Shown one piece after another: positions 10,441-22,580 of a DNA stretch of 64,000 nucleotides. The notes under the pieces were generated by a model. That model saw only the letters and a list, made by a program, of their open reading frames with translations. It did no database searches and was not told the DNA's origin. Origin of the DNA: Heterocephalus glaber (taxonomy: Eukaryota; Chordata; Mammalia; Rodentia; Bathyergidae); the NCBI RefSeq assembly GCF_000247695.1, contig NW_004624732.1:26014021-26078020 (forward strand), written 5' to 3'. The number at the start of each line of letters is the position of its first letter. Within the stretch, counting starts at the first letter, position 1. The translations under genes were made by a program, and so were the position numbers.

Positions 10441-13319
10441 ACTATATCGGAGGAAAAAAATGATGGTGACGGGCATGGTAAAGGTTCTAAAAAGTTCATC
10501 AGTGAAACAAAAATTTCATCCAGAGTTTTCTAAACCATTTTAATCCAAAAGTACTTTCTTCTTCTTTCAATGATGGAAAACCCTTTGGGAATTGCTGCCT
10601 TTCCTCCCATCCCCTGTGGACTCCAACAGTGGTAGATTCTTTGGGGGATGTGGGGCTGGAGGGGTTTCCTGACTCATGATGATCCCCAAATTAAGCCATC
10701 TGGCTGGCTCTCTGCTCAGAGCTGCAAAGTCTCCCCAAATGTGCCTGCCAGGATTATGTGCTCCTTCAAACACTTTACAGACCAAGAAAACACAGTGTGT
10801 GTTTAGAGATTTAGAAGAAGGCTTCCCCTATGTCAAAAGTTGCCTCTTTAACCTTGTGTGGGTTGCTCTCTCCCCTGACTGCTAACTCGAATGAGAATTC
10901 ATTACTGGTAAGGGGTTAGAGTTTGCCTCATTCCAGCTTTGTTTCATTTCAGCTTTGTTTCAGACTGTGTGTGTAGTGTGTTGCATGAATGGGTGTCAGA
11001 ATGGGTGCTCAGAGTGAGTAGCCAAGAGGTGGAAAATAGAGAGCAAGAGCAGTTCTTCTAAGTGTTCCAACCTCTGGCGCAGCCCGAGAGGAGCTATTGT
11101 GCAAGGGTGAGGGACAGAGAAGACATTTATGTCTGTTGTTTCCACAGGGCCATGGCCTCACATCAAAAAGGCAACATGAGCTAATTCTTGGATTTCTGAA
11201 ACCAGATTCCTTCCTGCCATAGGAAGTCAGGCAGCCACAGCTATCAGCACCATGGACAGCAGCAGGCCTAGGTGTGCCTCTGGGCAGGACTGGACTTTCA
11301 TTGCTTAAGAGGCCACTATAGAACCATAGAGTATTTTGCACTATGTAGATGGAGCCTAGCTAGACTCACTATCATTTACACATTCCCTATCCTACCAAAT
11401 GGACAGAGGTTTCAGAGGGTGGGGAGAAGGTGAGGATGATGTATATCATGCCCTCAGGAAGTACACAGAAATGACTGAGGTACAGGGACTGTGGCACTGT
11501 ATTACTTGAACTTCCTTTGTCTGTGTCTTCAGGGGCAGGATGTATCTTTGGTGCAGAGCATGCAGTAGCTGCTTAGTTCACATCAGTGCAATGGCACAAT
11601 GAGCCCAAGTCCATGGCTAGTTTCTACATTTGAATGAACAAAGGGCCAAGTCTCCCCCTTGGGGAAATCCTCATGATCTCATATGACCTTTCAAATCAGA
11701 AGCCTGCTTCTCCAAGAGTCTATAGGTATGTGGTCAGGACAGAAGATTTGTTTTATTAATGGGGCTGCCAAGAGCAGACAAATAGCCACATTTTCTGCTT
11801 GCCCTGAGCTGTTGGCAGCTCACTGAGCTGCCCAGGAAAAAACACAGCCAGCACTGACTGATATTTCTTGTCTCATTTTTCTCCATTCCATAAATGCATG
11901 TTGAATGTCCAATCTCAGGGCCAGCCCTGTGGGAATGAGCCACAAAATGACAGAATCTTTGCCTGAGAGCATAGAGAATCATCGAAAGAAAAGGCACTCT
12001 GGAAGACAGGATGTTGCAAGGGCCATCTGAGGATCACCACCTGTCACATGTGTCACCCAGGCCAGGAGCACATGTGGTTTGCAGAGGCAAGGTCTATGTT
12101 GGCTGCTATTACTAGGCATGCATGAGAGGAGGTCAGACAGGCCACCTGCACAGGCTTCTCAGTGATCAAAGGACAGCCTGTTTCTGCGGTTTAGCTGGGT
12201 CCCCATGTCATGCACATGGTAAGCACTCAATAACTCAGGGCTGCCTGAATGAGGAGTTAAAGTGCACCAGCCACCTGCTAGGAGCCTGAGAAAAGCCAAG
12301 GTGGGCAGTGCAGATCAAATGGTTCTCTGGTCAGCAGAGTGTGGGGTTGAGGAAGCTCTGCAGATGAGGCCCAGATGGAATTTGCACCTCAAGTTTCCAA
12401 GGCTGCTATCTTTTGCAGTTGAGAGTGTTATGGTGGACTTGGGCCCTGGAGAAATAAGACTCAGGAACAGAGGCAGACTCACAACTCTATGAAGACCCAG
12501 CAGGGCCAGCTCCTCAGAGGAGAGATAATTAGGGCTACAGCCACAGTTTCTGAGAGTGCCAAGTGAGGGCTTTCTGGGGCTGGCTGACCCTCTTGACTCA
12601 AATGTGTTACTGCTCCTTCTGACTAATGGGCCTGGCAGGTGCCTCCTCATTGGCCACTGAACAGGGCTGCCTGAGCATCTTCAGAGGTGAGACTAGAGCA
12701 TTCTTCTCCCACCATTTTTATTGTGAGCCTCTCTGGAGCTGGAGCTAGAAATAGGTCACAGTGGCCCAACCAAGAGAAAGAGCAGAGGAACCTCACGCAC
12801 TCTCTGGCCATTGACCGTGGGGCACCAGTTCCTGCCTGTGAGGACTAGTAAAGTAGTGATACCAGCAGCCCACAAAGTACCCAGCCCATTTCCCAGTAGG
12901 GAGTAGAAAATAGTATTTCCCCTTGTCTTCCTTTGAGAGAACTCCTTTAACAAGCCTATGTGAAGCTTGAGGACCAGGGGCCAGGGAAGATGAAGAGGAG
13001 CAAAGCAAGGCTTGTCATAGTGTCTCCCAATGGTCCCAATGTGGTGCATAAAGAAAATGGAGCTGGAGGATGGAGTAATAAGTATCTTCGAGGGGGAAGG
13101 GGAGGCTGGGAGATAGCTTGGTGGGAGCAGTGGGACATGTAACAAACCGTCAGTTCCCAGCCTGCCTCTGCTTTGTACTGTCCCTGTGCCCCGGGTGACA
13201 CTTGGACAGCCAGACCCTTCTCAGGTTCAAATCCCACCTGGCCTTTCAGATTCTGATTAATGGATAGTGACACAGCTTCCTCAAGAGCTGTGGCCACAGG
13301 GACTTGCCTTCAGCAGCGT
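10441..13319. other. Intergenic upstream region holding the RE1 motif
   Basis: Mostly unique DNA with no exon or strong repeat over about 2.9 kb. 11930-12010 may be an old LINE relic. Contains the REST motif at 11243-11263. Such a repeat-poor stretch 5' of a neuronal gene is compatible with regulatory content. Confidence 0.5.
11243..11263 (+). promoter_or_regulatory. RE1/NRSE (REST-binding) motif
   Basis: The core TCAGCACCATGGACAG (11244-11259) matches the RE1 consensus TYAGMRCCNNRGMSAG at every defined position with canonical 2-bp half-site spacing. REST silences neuronal genes outside neurons. The element lies about 6.85 kb upstream of the C1QL2 start, and C1QL2 is neuron-enriched, so C1QL2 is the obvious target. 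The motif is read directly; the target is inferred. Confidence 0.8.
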
Positions 13320-13324
13320 CTCCC

Positions 13325-13545
13325 TGACTGTGCCCCTTGCCTACAGCACCCAAACCGATGTCTCACAGTGCTGCTCAGATGCTTTTTATTGGTTTCTCTT
13401 GCTCCTCCAACTAGACTGGAAGCTTTTAAACAGGAATGTCTTCTTCATGTCTCCCTCCACATCATAGCAGAACATAGCACAGCACTCTGCGTATGGTAGA
13501 TGCGCAAAACAATTTTTATTGAGAGGATGAATGCACAGGTAAATG
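13325..13545 (+). repeat. L2 LINE 3' end
   Basis: 'aactagactggaagcttttaaacaggaatgtc', then 'gaacatagcacagcactctgcgtatggtagatgcgcaaa', matches the 3' end of L2 in order. Confidence 0.7.
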
Positions 13546-13692
13546 AATAAATAAAGAAGAAAGGAAAGACATAAAGGATGAAAGGAAAAGAAGAGAAAAC
13601 ATCTGAGTTTTTCAAAGCCTCAACCAATAAAATTGGGGCTCTTTCTTTGCCCTCCTTTCTTACTCTCCCACTGAAAAAAGTATCTTTTTAAG

Positions 13693-13775
13693 AGCTGAAA
13701 CTGTAGCTCAGTGGTACAGTGATTGTCTCATATGAATGAGGCCCCAAACTCAAGCCCCAGCACCACAGAAATAAA
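13693..13775 (+). repeat. ID SINE
   Basis: gaaactgtagctcagtggtacag, gccccagcaccacagaaataaa. The flanking tttaagagc appears on both sides, a probable target-site duplication. Confidence 0.85.
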
Positions 13776-14059
13776 GGATTTAAGAGCAGCTTAAAAAAAT
13801 TTCTACTCCCTGAGCAAACTATGACATAAGATTGCATGTGTGAAATTTTCAAGCTGTACAAAATAATCAAGAATTATAAAATATTTATTGAACACTTACT
13901 ATGTCCTCATGACAATGTGGCTGGAAGGTAAGAGTAACTCATGGGTGTCAGCTTTAGTCAGAGTAACGTGGTTGTGGGGAGCTCCACATCTGAGGACCTC
14001 AGCATGACCTGGAGGAGCTACTGAGAAAATTACATATCAGAGTGATATTTGTGAAAACA

Positions 14060-14190
14060 TAGGTTTATCTTAGTTTCCCCACTTGCAAAAGAGGGGCACC
14101 TTACCTCATAGTGATGTGAGTTTTAAAACAATTAATATGTCTAAAAACCTCTTTGCATAGTGTCAGGCACATAGTACTCAATAAAATTTA
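14060..14190 (+). repeat. MIR
   Basis: 'gtttccccacttgcaaaagaggg', 'cctcatagtgatgtgag' and 'agtgtcaggcacatagtactcaataaa' follow the forward MIR core. Confidence 0.78.
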
Positions 14191-14589
14191 CCTCTTATTA
14201 ATGATGCTAAAGATAGCAAACTTCCTTTGAGCTTGCTAGGAGTCAGTTACTAAGAACTTCAGGCACTGGATTATTCCAGCTCTGTTGACTTGCCTTCTGT
14301 GCTGTACCATTTTCCCTAAGAAGAAGTTTGCACACACTTAAGCTGGTCCTGTTTTTCACCTCCTCCTGGAGCTCACAGCAGCCTTTGACTTTCTTACCCT
14401 ATCTTCCCCAGAACTGTGTACACACCCTGTGTCCATTTCCTTTTTTCATGTTCGCTCTTCAACTTGCTGCATTTCAGCTTTTTCTCCCACAACTTAACTG
14501 AAAAGGATCTTGCTAAGGATCTGTGTTAGGTGGATCTGGTGAACACACAGTGATCTCACCCCAGTGAGTTCTGTCTTGCCATACCCCAT

Positions 14590-15480
14590 GGTCCCTTTTG
14601 GTCCTCCTCTTCCTCAACTATTGGCAGCTTTCCAGACAAGGGTTCTCTCTTTCTTCTGGAATGGTTCTCTTTCACAGCCATTCCACTTCCTTCTCTGTCC
14701 TCCCTCCCTCCTTCCCTCTCTCCATTTCTTCCCATAGTTGTATCATCTCAGGTTCTATTGCAGACTTTTTTTTCTCCTACTGCCTATCTTTTAAATGGCT
14801 GGGGTGGAGCTGGAGGGTTGTTTACCATGAGCTAGTTCTTTGTCTCCCTCTCCTCCCCACCACTCCTCATTCCCAAGGCTACAAATATCATTTGTATCTT
14901 AAAAACTCACCTGCAGATGTTTCCGTTGTCACCTCACTGAAGAGGACCTGACTCACGTCCACTGCCCATGTGCTGTCTTCATTCAGCAATTTTCCTGGCA
15001 TCTCATAGTTAATGGAGCTCACAATTCCATCTCCATCTTCTCCAAGTAACTCCTTCCTCATGTTCATTCACCCAGTTGCTCATGCCAGATCTTGAGTTGA
15101 CCTTGATTTTCCCTTTTTCCTTCTCCCTTAACTTTTATCTGAAATCTATCAGCAAGGCCCATGGATTCTGTGTTCAAAATGTAGCTGGAGTTCACCCACT
15201 TCTTTTCTACCACCCCAAACCAAGATCCTCCTAAGTGATGTGTCCTTGGTGACTGTCTTGTCATCAGTGTTAATTATGGCCTTTATGAGCATATTGCCTT
15301 CCATGTGGATGATGGTTTTACATCTCAAGGCCCAGTCAAGACTCAAGTCTGTCCTAAACTGCCTTTAGTAATCCAGGCAACATTCCTTCTACCAACATCT
15401 GTGGATAATCTGCTTGGTGCTGATCACCTTCTACCTCACAGAGCCCTGTGGCTTAGGATATATAGTTGGACAGTTAATCA
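14590..15480 (+). repeat. L2 LINE fragment
   Basis: Reads along the L2 ORF2 coding and 3' region: 'gttgctcatgccagatcttgagttgaccttgatttt', then 'ctatcagcaaggcccatgg...gtgttcaaaatgtagctgg', and 'cttgtcatcagtgttaattatggcc'. Heavily diverged, with stops in every frame. About 0.9 kb, the longest single old LINE here. Confidence 0.65.
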
Positions 15481-15774
15481 TACACTGGCTGGTCTGGGGC
15501 TCTGCCAACCCCCATAGCAATGAGCCCTCTTTATTCATCTGTTCTACAGCATCTTCACCCTGGGATGTCTGCCTCCTACTCACCGATAGTTAACCCAGCC
15601 CAGGGTCCCTCTTTGTCCAAAGCTGTCTCTGTCCCCTCCCCAGCACAGCTGACCATCCCTGCCAGTGGATCCTGCAGAGTCCCTGGACTGTCCTCCTGCC
15701 GGCAAATACGCCATCAAGCATTTATTTACCTTTCCATACCTTAACTCATTCATTCCTCTCAGAAGGTGCTTTTC

Positions 15775-15880
15775 TCAGCCCCACTGTGCACACATGGAGA
15801 CTAAGGCCTGCAGAAGCCATTTGCTCAAGGTCACACAGAGAGGAAGTTGCAAAGCCAGGATGGGAAGCAGGCAGTGTAGT
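15775..15880 (-). repeat. MIR fragment
   Basis: 'gagactaaggcctgcagaagccatttgctcaaggtcacacagagag' matches the reversed MIR core. Confidence 0.75.
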
Positions 15881-15979
15881 TTCTGGGGGATGTGGCTCTG
15901 GGCCACAGAGGGGAGAGACCTCAAGATCAAGAAACCATGAAGAATGTGGTGAAGAGCCAGCTGTGGCAGCTTCTGAGAG

Positions 15980-16170
15980 CCCCTGGTCTGGGTGGATAAT
16001 TCCAGCTCTGCTATGTGGGTGGAGGACAATGGGCAAGCACCTTACACATGCAAAGCCTTTGTCTTCTCTTCTGTATGATGGGTGAACCATCACTAATTCA
16101 CAGGGCAGTTGGAATAAATGAAAAAGCACATGCAAAGTGTCTGATGCATAGTAGATGCCCAGGAAATAAG
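15980..16170 (+). repeat. MIR
   Basis: Forward MIR pieces: 'ccagctctgctatgtgggtgg', 'gggcaagcacctta', 'cttctgtatgatggg', and 'agtgtctgatgcatagtagatgcccaggaaataa'. Confidence 0.7.
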
Positions 16171-16555
16171 GGTTTCTTCCTCCATCTTTGGTGAAGTTGG
16201 CTTTAGGCTAGGCCTCGTCATTCTTTCCAGATCTTCTACTCTGCCCTGGGAAATGAAAGAAGAGGAGCTACTCCTGGTGGAGTGAGGAAATGATCCAGAG
16301 TGACAAAAATGGATTAACTAACTTGCAAGAGCACAATGCCTGATAAAGGAATGCTCTTTACAAAGGCAGAGCTCCAGGGCTCTGCTTGGTTGGTCTAGAG
16401 ATGTCGTACTTCTCCAGACCCTGAGAACAGCTCTGGAGGGTGCTGGAGCAGGAGCTGGCCCTTTAGGGAAAACGAGTCCAAGAGAAGGGAACAGCTTGTC
16501 AGAGTCACACAGCTACTCAGGGCAAGGTGGGAACCAGGAGCAGGGGCTGCCTGTT

Positions 16556-16601
16556 TTTTCCCCTTCCTTTCTCTTTCCTTCTTTCTCCTTCCTTTCTCTC
16601 T
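16556..16601 (+). repeat. Pyrimidine (CTTTCC)n tract
   Basis: An uninterrupted C/T run that abuts an ID fragment, probably its diverged tail on the opposite strand. Confidence 0.85.
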
Positions 16602-16657
16602 CCTACCCTGGAGCATGTTAGGCAAGCAACTCCACTACTGAGCTGCATCCCCAGCTC
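16602..16657 (-). repeat. ID SINE, 3'-truncated
   Basis: ggagcatgttaggcaagcaac and actactgagctgcatccccagct are the reversed ID head; the B box is degraded. Confidence 0.75.
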
Positions 16658-17269
16658 AAGAGATTTTCATTTTTGACCAGAAATCTTCTCAAGACCCAGA
16701 AGTCTCCTTTCGTGCCTTCATCCTCCTCTGCTGAAACGGAGATACACAATTCTGCTCTCCTTGGGAGCAAGTTTATTCCCGGCTTGGGCTCAGAATGGCT
16801 TAGGACTATTTTATAAAATAACTAAATCCACTCTAGGAGAAAATATCCAAGGGAATGTGTCCAGGCGTCTGCTTGGGAGCTGAGGACACCAAGATTAACT
16901 CCAAGTGCTGGTGTCAAACATTTGCATTTGGAAATGAGCTTTATACAGAGCAGAAGCACCAGCCTTCGTTTCAGTGAAAGCGAAGGTCTGAGGCGAATCG
17001 ATTTTTGTAGTGAGGCTTTGGGCTTTTCAGAGTCCTCCCAAGAGTTGGTGGGGGTGTTCTGCGGAGGCCTACGCAACAGTTTGAAACCTCAGTCTATGAA
17101 AGACCGTCCAGGAAGTAGAGTTACTCAGTTTGAAGTAACTCCGGGAGCACTTCACAAGGTCCTTCCCTCCTGGAGACTGCGGGACTTGGTGTGTTCAGGT
17201 CTGGTCCTGTTTAGGAAGCCGGATAGATTAGGTGAAACCCATCAGGGGACGTTGCTGGCACCGGATTCT
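16658..17269. other. Distal promoter region of C1QL2
   Basis: Repeat-free DNA right before the CpG island. It includes a 14-bp AT palindrome TATTTTATAAAATA at 16807-16820. GC climbs from about 17200. No exon is recognised. Confidence 0.45.
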
Positions 17270-17583
17270 GAGTACCTTCGTGGCCTTGTGGGGTGCTTGT
17301 GCGCGCGGGGCCACTGCGCGCGTGGGTGCCCGTGCTTGCGGGGGCGCTGGGAGGCGCGTGAGTGTGGCCGCCGGTGGGTGTGTCTGTGGCGCCCGGGCTG
17401 GGGCTGCGCCCGCTGCGCCCGCTTGTGGCTCCCTGGAGTCGTCAGGAGGAACATCGCCTTTGCCGCCTCTCCCGAGGACGCAGCGGGATAGGAGGACAGG
17501 AGGCTGATGACATGAGGGCGCCGTCTCCCGAGTGATGGCAGCGAGCACTGCCTCGCCGCCTCCGCCGCTCAGCCCCGGACTCC

Positions 17584-17591
17584 TTACGTCA
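17584..17591 (+). promoter_or_regulatory. CRE-like CREB/ATF site
   Basis: TTACGTCA, whose reverse complement TGACGTAA is a common variant of the cAMP-response element (TGACGTCA). It lies in the CpG island about 515 bp before the main start codon. An activity-responsive element would suit a synaptic gene, but an 8-bp match is only suggestive. Confidence 0.45.
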
Positions 17592-17597
17592 GGGTAG

Positions 17598-19570
<1,973 letters not shown>

Positions 19571-20145
19571 GGGCGCAGAGGACGCAAGGTGGGGTGGCTT
19601 CAGGCTGCTCCTTTCCCTCTGGGGCAGGGCTCTTTGGCGAGGCCACTCTTTGCTTCATGACACTCCCTGACATCTCCGTTGGAAAAGACACATTCCTGCT
19701 GTTCCCCATGCCCCGCCCAGGCCTCAATGTGTTTGCATCTAACCAAGCTGCCTTGTCCCTGTGCCAGGCCTGGGGAGGGAGCGGGTATGCCCACGTGGCG
19801 AGCTGAGCGTGAACCCCAGCCCTCTGGGCAGCCCTAGTGGGCAGACTTTGCAAACCTGATTGGACTGGACAGGCTCTGCAGGCGCCTACTCTCTTCCAGG
19901 TCCCCTCCTCCTCCTCTCCTCCTCCTGCTCCCCCCCCCCCCCAGTATCCCAGGCCAAGGGGACCAGGCTCCAGCTCCCTGGGGCACCCTTGTTTGTGACC
20001 CTAAATATTTGTGCAGATTTTCCTGTCCATCAGCCAAGAATCCCACCCACAGCAGAATTCCAGCAAAGGGAAAATTCATCTTTCCACACTGCACTCCCTC
20101 CTGACTCAGACTCACAGCAATGCATTAAATTATGTTTTTAGACTA
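19571..20145 (+). other. C1QL2: C1QL2 3' untranslated region (predicted extent)
   Basis: Follows the TAG stop directly. It has no large ORF continuing the gene. It contains a (TCC)n tract grading into a C-run at 19900-19943. The first hexamer resembling a poly(A) signal is ATTAAA at 20124-20129, followed by a T-rich stretch, which sets the predicted end. A second ATTAAA lies at 20208-20213. The true end needs transcript data. Confidence 0.5.
20124..20129 (+). terminator. Candidate poly(A) signal ATTAAA for C1QL2
   Basis: ATTAAA is the commonest variant of AATAAA. A T-rich stretch follows within 10-30 bp. No AATAAA lies closer to the stop codon. A second ATTAAA about 80 bp downstream is an alternative. 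Confidence 0.4.
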
Positions 20146-20520
20146 TGGGCTCCTTCGTCTTTATCAGCATGGCCCCTAACCTGAAACTTCAGGCATCCAC
20201 CATGGCATTAAAACCAGAACTGGGCCCTAGTAGCTCCATCCATTCCCTGATCTCCGGCCATTGCCATGTTCCCACTACCTGGGATGGGTAAAAAAATGTG
20301 GGGGGAGAGGGAGTGTGCATATCACCCTTTCTCCAAGGTCCACTGCTGAACTGCAGCCCTGAACTGGAGGGGCTGGGAGGGGGAGGTCAGGACAGAAGTG
20401 TTAGGTCTGCAGTCTCTGGCAGTTTGGCAACTTTGTCTTCCCGGAGTTGGGGAGGAGGGTACAGGGGAGGGGCCTCTGGGAAAGGTAGGGAAGAGGGGGC
20501 CTCTGCATAACAGAGGGCAG
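20146..20520. other. Downstream flank of C1QL2
   Basis: G-rich, no exon. Holds a second ATTAAA (20208-20213), so the 3' UTR may extend into it. Confidence 0.45.
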
Positions 20521-20633
20521 GGGGCTGGGGATTTAGCTCAGTGGTTCAGACGCCTGCCTGGAAAGCGCAAGGTCCCGAGTTCAAGGTCCTGAGTTCCATC
20601 CCCGGTACCAAAAAAAAAAAAAAACAAAAAAAA
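20521..20633 (+). repeat. ID SINE with a duplicated B-box segment
   Basis: The head starts ggggctggggatttagctcag. The 14-bp unit aaggtcccgagttc (20569-20582) is followed directly by aaggtcctgagttc (20583-20596), so the B-box region is doubled. The A-rich tail is interrupted by one C. aacagagggcag flanks both sides, an intact target-site duplication. Confidence 0.93.
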
Positions 20634-21090
20634 CAGAGGGCAGGAGAAGCACTTGTCACTGGGGACCTGAGAGCTCTTAGACTCTGAGAGGGACATGCAA
20701 AGCCCCCAGCAGACCCTCCACTCCCAAGTATCACGTCTTCAGCACAGGCCCGTGTACTTGCATTCCAGCTAGGTCCATGGCTCTTGAAAGAATTGGTAAA
20801 CTGAGGCAATTCTATGGATGAGCCAGGTCCCTGAATTCACCCAGAACTTTGTGGTGTGACAAACACCGTCCCCCAGGGAGGGACAGTGCCAGGGTCCTCC
20901 TTCTCATTGCATGGTGGTGTGGGGTTCCTGTTTGTTTTGCCCCTTCCCTTCAGCATCCTACACATGCCAGTTGGGAGACCTCACACAGCTTCAATATTTT
21001 TCCTTTTTTCTTTTCTGTTTTTGTTGGTAAAACATTGAGTTTTAACAAGCAGTAAATTATCTGCAAAGTAGCCACTAATTAAGTCATTCA

Positions 21091-21172
21091 AGCTGGGCTC
21101 CAATTTACCATCCTGCCTCAGCTTTCCAAAGTGCTAGGATTACATACAGGCATGCACCACCACCACTAGACA
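21091..21172 (-). repeat. B1 SINE fragment
   Basis: 'cctgcctcagctttccaaagtgctaggattacatacaggcatgcaccacca' is the reversed B1/Alu head. An (AAAAT)n stretch follows. Confidence 0.88.
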
Positions 21173-21200
21173 CTGTCTTGAAATAAAAATAAAAATAAAA

Positions 21201-21252
21201 ATAGACTCAGGATATACCTCAGTGGGAAGGCCTGGATTCAACCTGCAGTACC
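21201..21252 (+). repeat. ID SINE fragment
   Basis: atagactcaggatatacctcag then cctggattcaacctgcagtacc, running directly into a (CA)n tail. Confidence 0.65.
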
Positions 21253-21272
21253 ACACACACACACACACGCAC
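21252..21272 (+). repeat. (CA)n microsatellite
   Basis: About ten CA units directly after an ID fragment, likely grown from its tail. Confidence 0.95.
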
Positions 21273-21389
21273 AAGCCTGTTAGCAACTTGCACAGTACTG
21301 AGCTTATTTTGACTAGGTGTTTGAAAAGAAATATGCGTGAGCGAGTGCACAGAGATAACCTTGGAATGTATATCTGTGTAAAGCTGCAT

Positions 21390-21440
21390 TCACACACACA
21401 CACACACATACACATGCACATGCACACACTTGCACACTAC
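21390..21440 (+). repeat. (CA)n microsatellite, imperfect
   Basis: Pure CA run followed by CATACACATGCACATGCACACA interruptions of 22 bp; 120 bp from the previous CA repeat. Confidence 0.92.
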
Positions 21441-21589
21441 TACCCCCGAGTTCAACAGAACCCCAATTCCCCACCCTACTCTGCCCTACTGATTGTGAAA
21501 TCCAAACTGAGCTGAGTCCACCTGAGCCCAGGAACCAAGGCAGAATCACCCTGGCTACAGTTGCATTCGTATCAATTTCTGATGCCTTG

Positions 21590-21780
21590 TTGATTGTATC
21601 ATCCAGAAATGCGATTAAAACCAAATGTCTGAGACCCAAATGAAGTCTAATTGCTATGGATCAGCAATTCCCAGCGGGCCCCTAATCCTTTTTGACTTAT
21701 TCCTCCCCTTCCTCCGATGAGATGGAGCTTAGACACAAAGCCCTTGGTTTAAATTTCAGAAATTAAAATTGACATGCAGC
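21590..21780. other. Repeat-free AT-rich island, possible conserved element
   Basis: Contains gcgattaaaacc, tctaattgct, ggcccctaatcc and gaaattaaaattgac: several TAAT/ATTA homeodomain-type cores in 190 bp without a recognisable repeat. Conservation is not known. Confidence 0.3.
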
Positions 21781-22454
21781 GGTAGCTTTCCTGGGAATGG
21801 GAGGAATTTCTAAGGAGGTACCCAAGCCTAGCTTTATCCTCTGCATTAGGAAGCAATTTGTACTTCTAACAAAACCCCCGCCACTCCCCTTTGGCGGAAG
21901 GGCAGTGGAGACGCCTTGGCCTGGGTCTGGCTGTTCACAATACTTAGACAAATTTGAATCTGAGATTCCTCCATCTGTATTCCCTGGTGCAGCTGGGCTT
22001 CTTGCAATTCTAATGCCCGGGCTGCTGGGAGGTGCTGCCAGAGGTGTCAGCGGCTAAGAGGATGATGGATTGATGAGGCAGCAAGCAGAGACAGGGCTGG
22101 CAGGAGCGGACCAGCTCAGAAGCAGTCTGCGTCTACACTCTCTCCAGGTCCTGGGCAGGCCCCTTGCGGCCCAGAGGTCCATGACCTCATTATGTCTCTG
22201 GCTGACTCCCCAGAACAGGTAGGACAGCACCGGGAGACCAGGCCTTGCACCTTTGCTGCTGCTGTGGAGCCACCAGGCATGGGGTATATATGAAAAGCAA
22301 AAAATCCTTTGCTCCAGATTCTTATCCTTGTTGCTAGCTGTGTGGGGAATTATTATTGGTCATAATTGTAAAGTATTACTTTTGTGTCCTAGTTGCTTTT
22401 GAGTACCTTTTCCAATTGTATTCCTAGATTTGTATTATCATACTGGAATCATCC

Positions 22455-22580
22455 AGCAGTAGGAAAGGCGTTATTTTGAACATGTGGGAGCTGGGGAAGT
22501 TGGGACTCAGAGATATTCATGACTTGCTCAAGTTCACAGAGTGCATGAGGAGCTGAGCTGGGTTTGAACTCAGACTCCGA
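22455..22580 (-). repeat. MIR
   Basis: 'actcagagatattcatgacttgctcaagttcacagag' and 'gagctgagctgggtttgaactcagactc' match reversed MIR. Confidence 0.78.

Noticed and set aside
1..17000. Exons of STEAP3, the human 5' neighbour
   Set aside because: No open frame resembles the NADP-binding or six-transmembrane parts of STEAP3.
20521..20605. tRNA gene candidates from A and B boxes
   Set aside because: All such loci are ID SINEs with A-rich tails and target-site duplications; none folds into a full cloverleaf with an acceptor stem.
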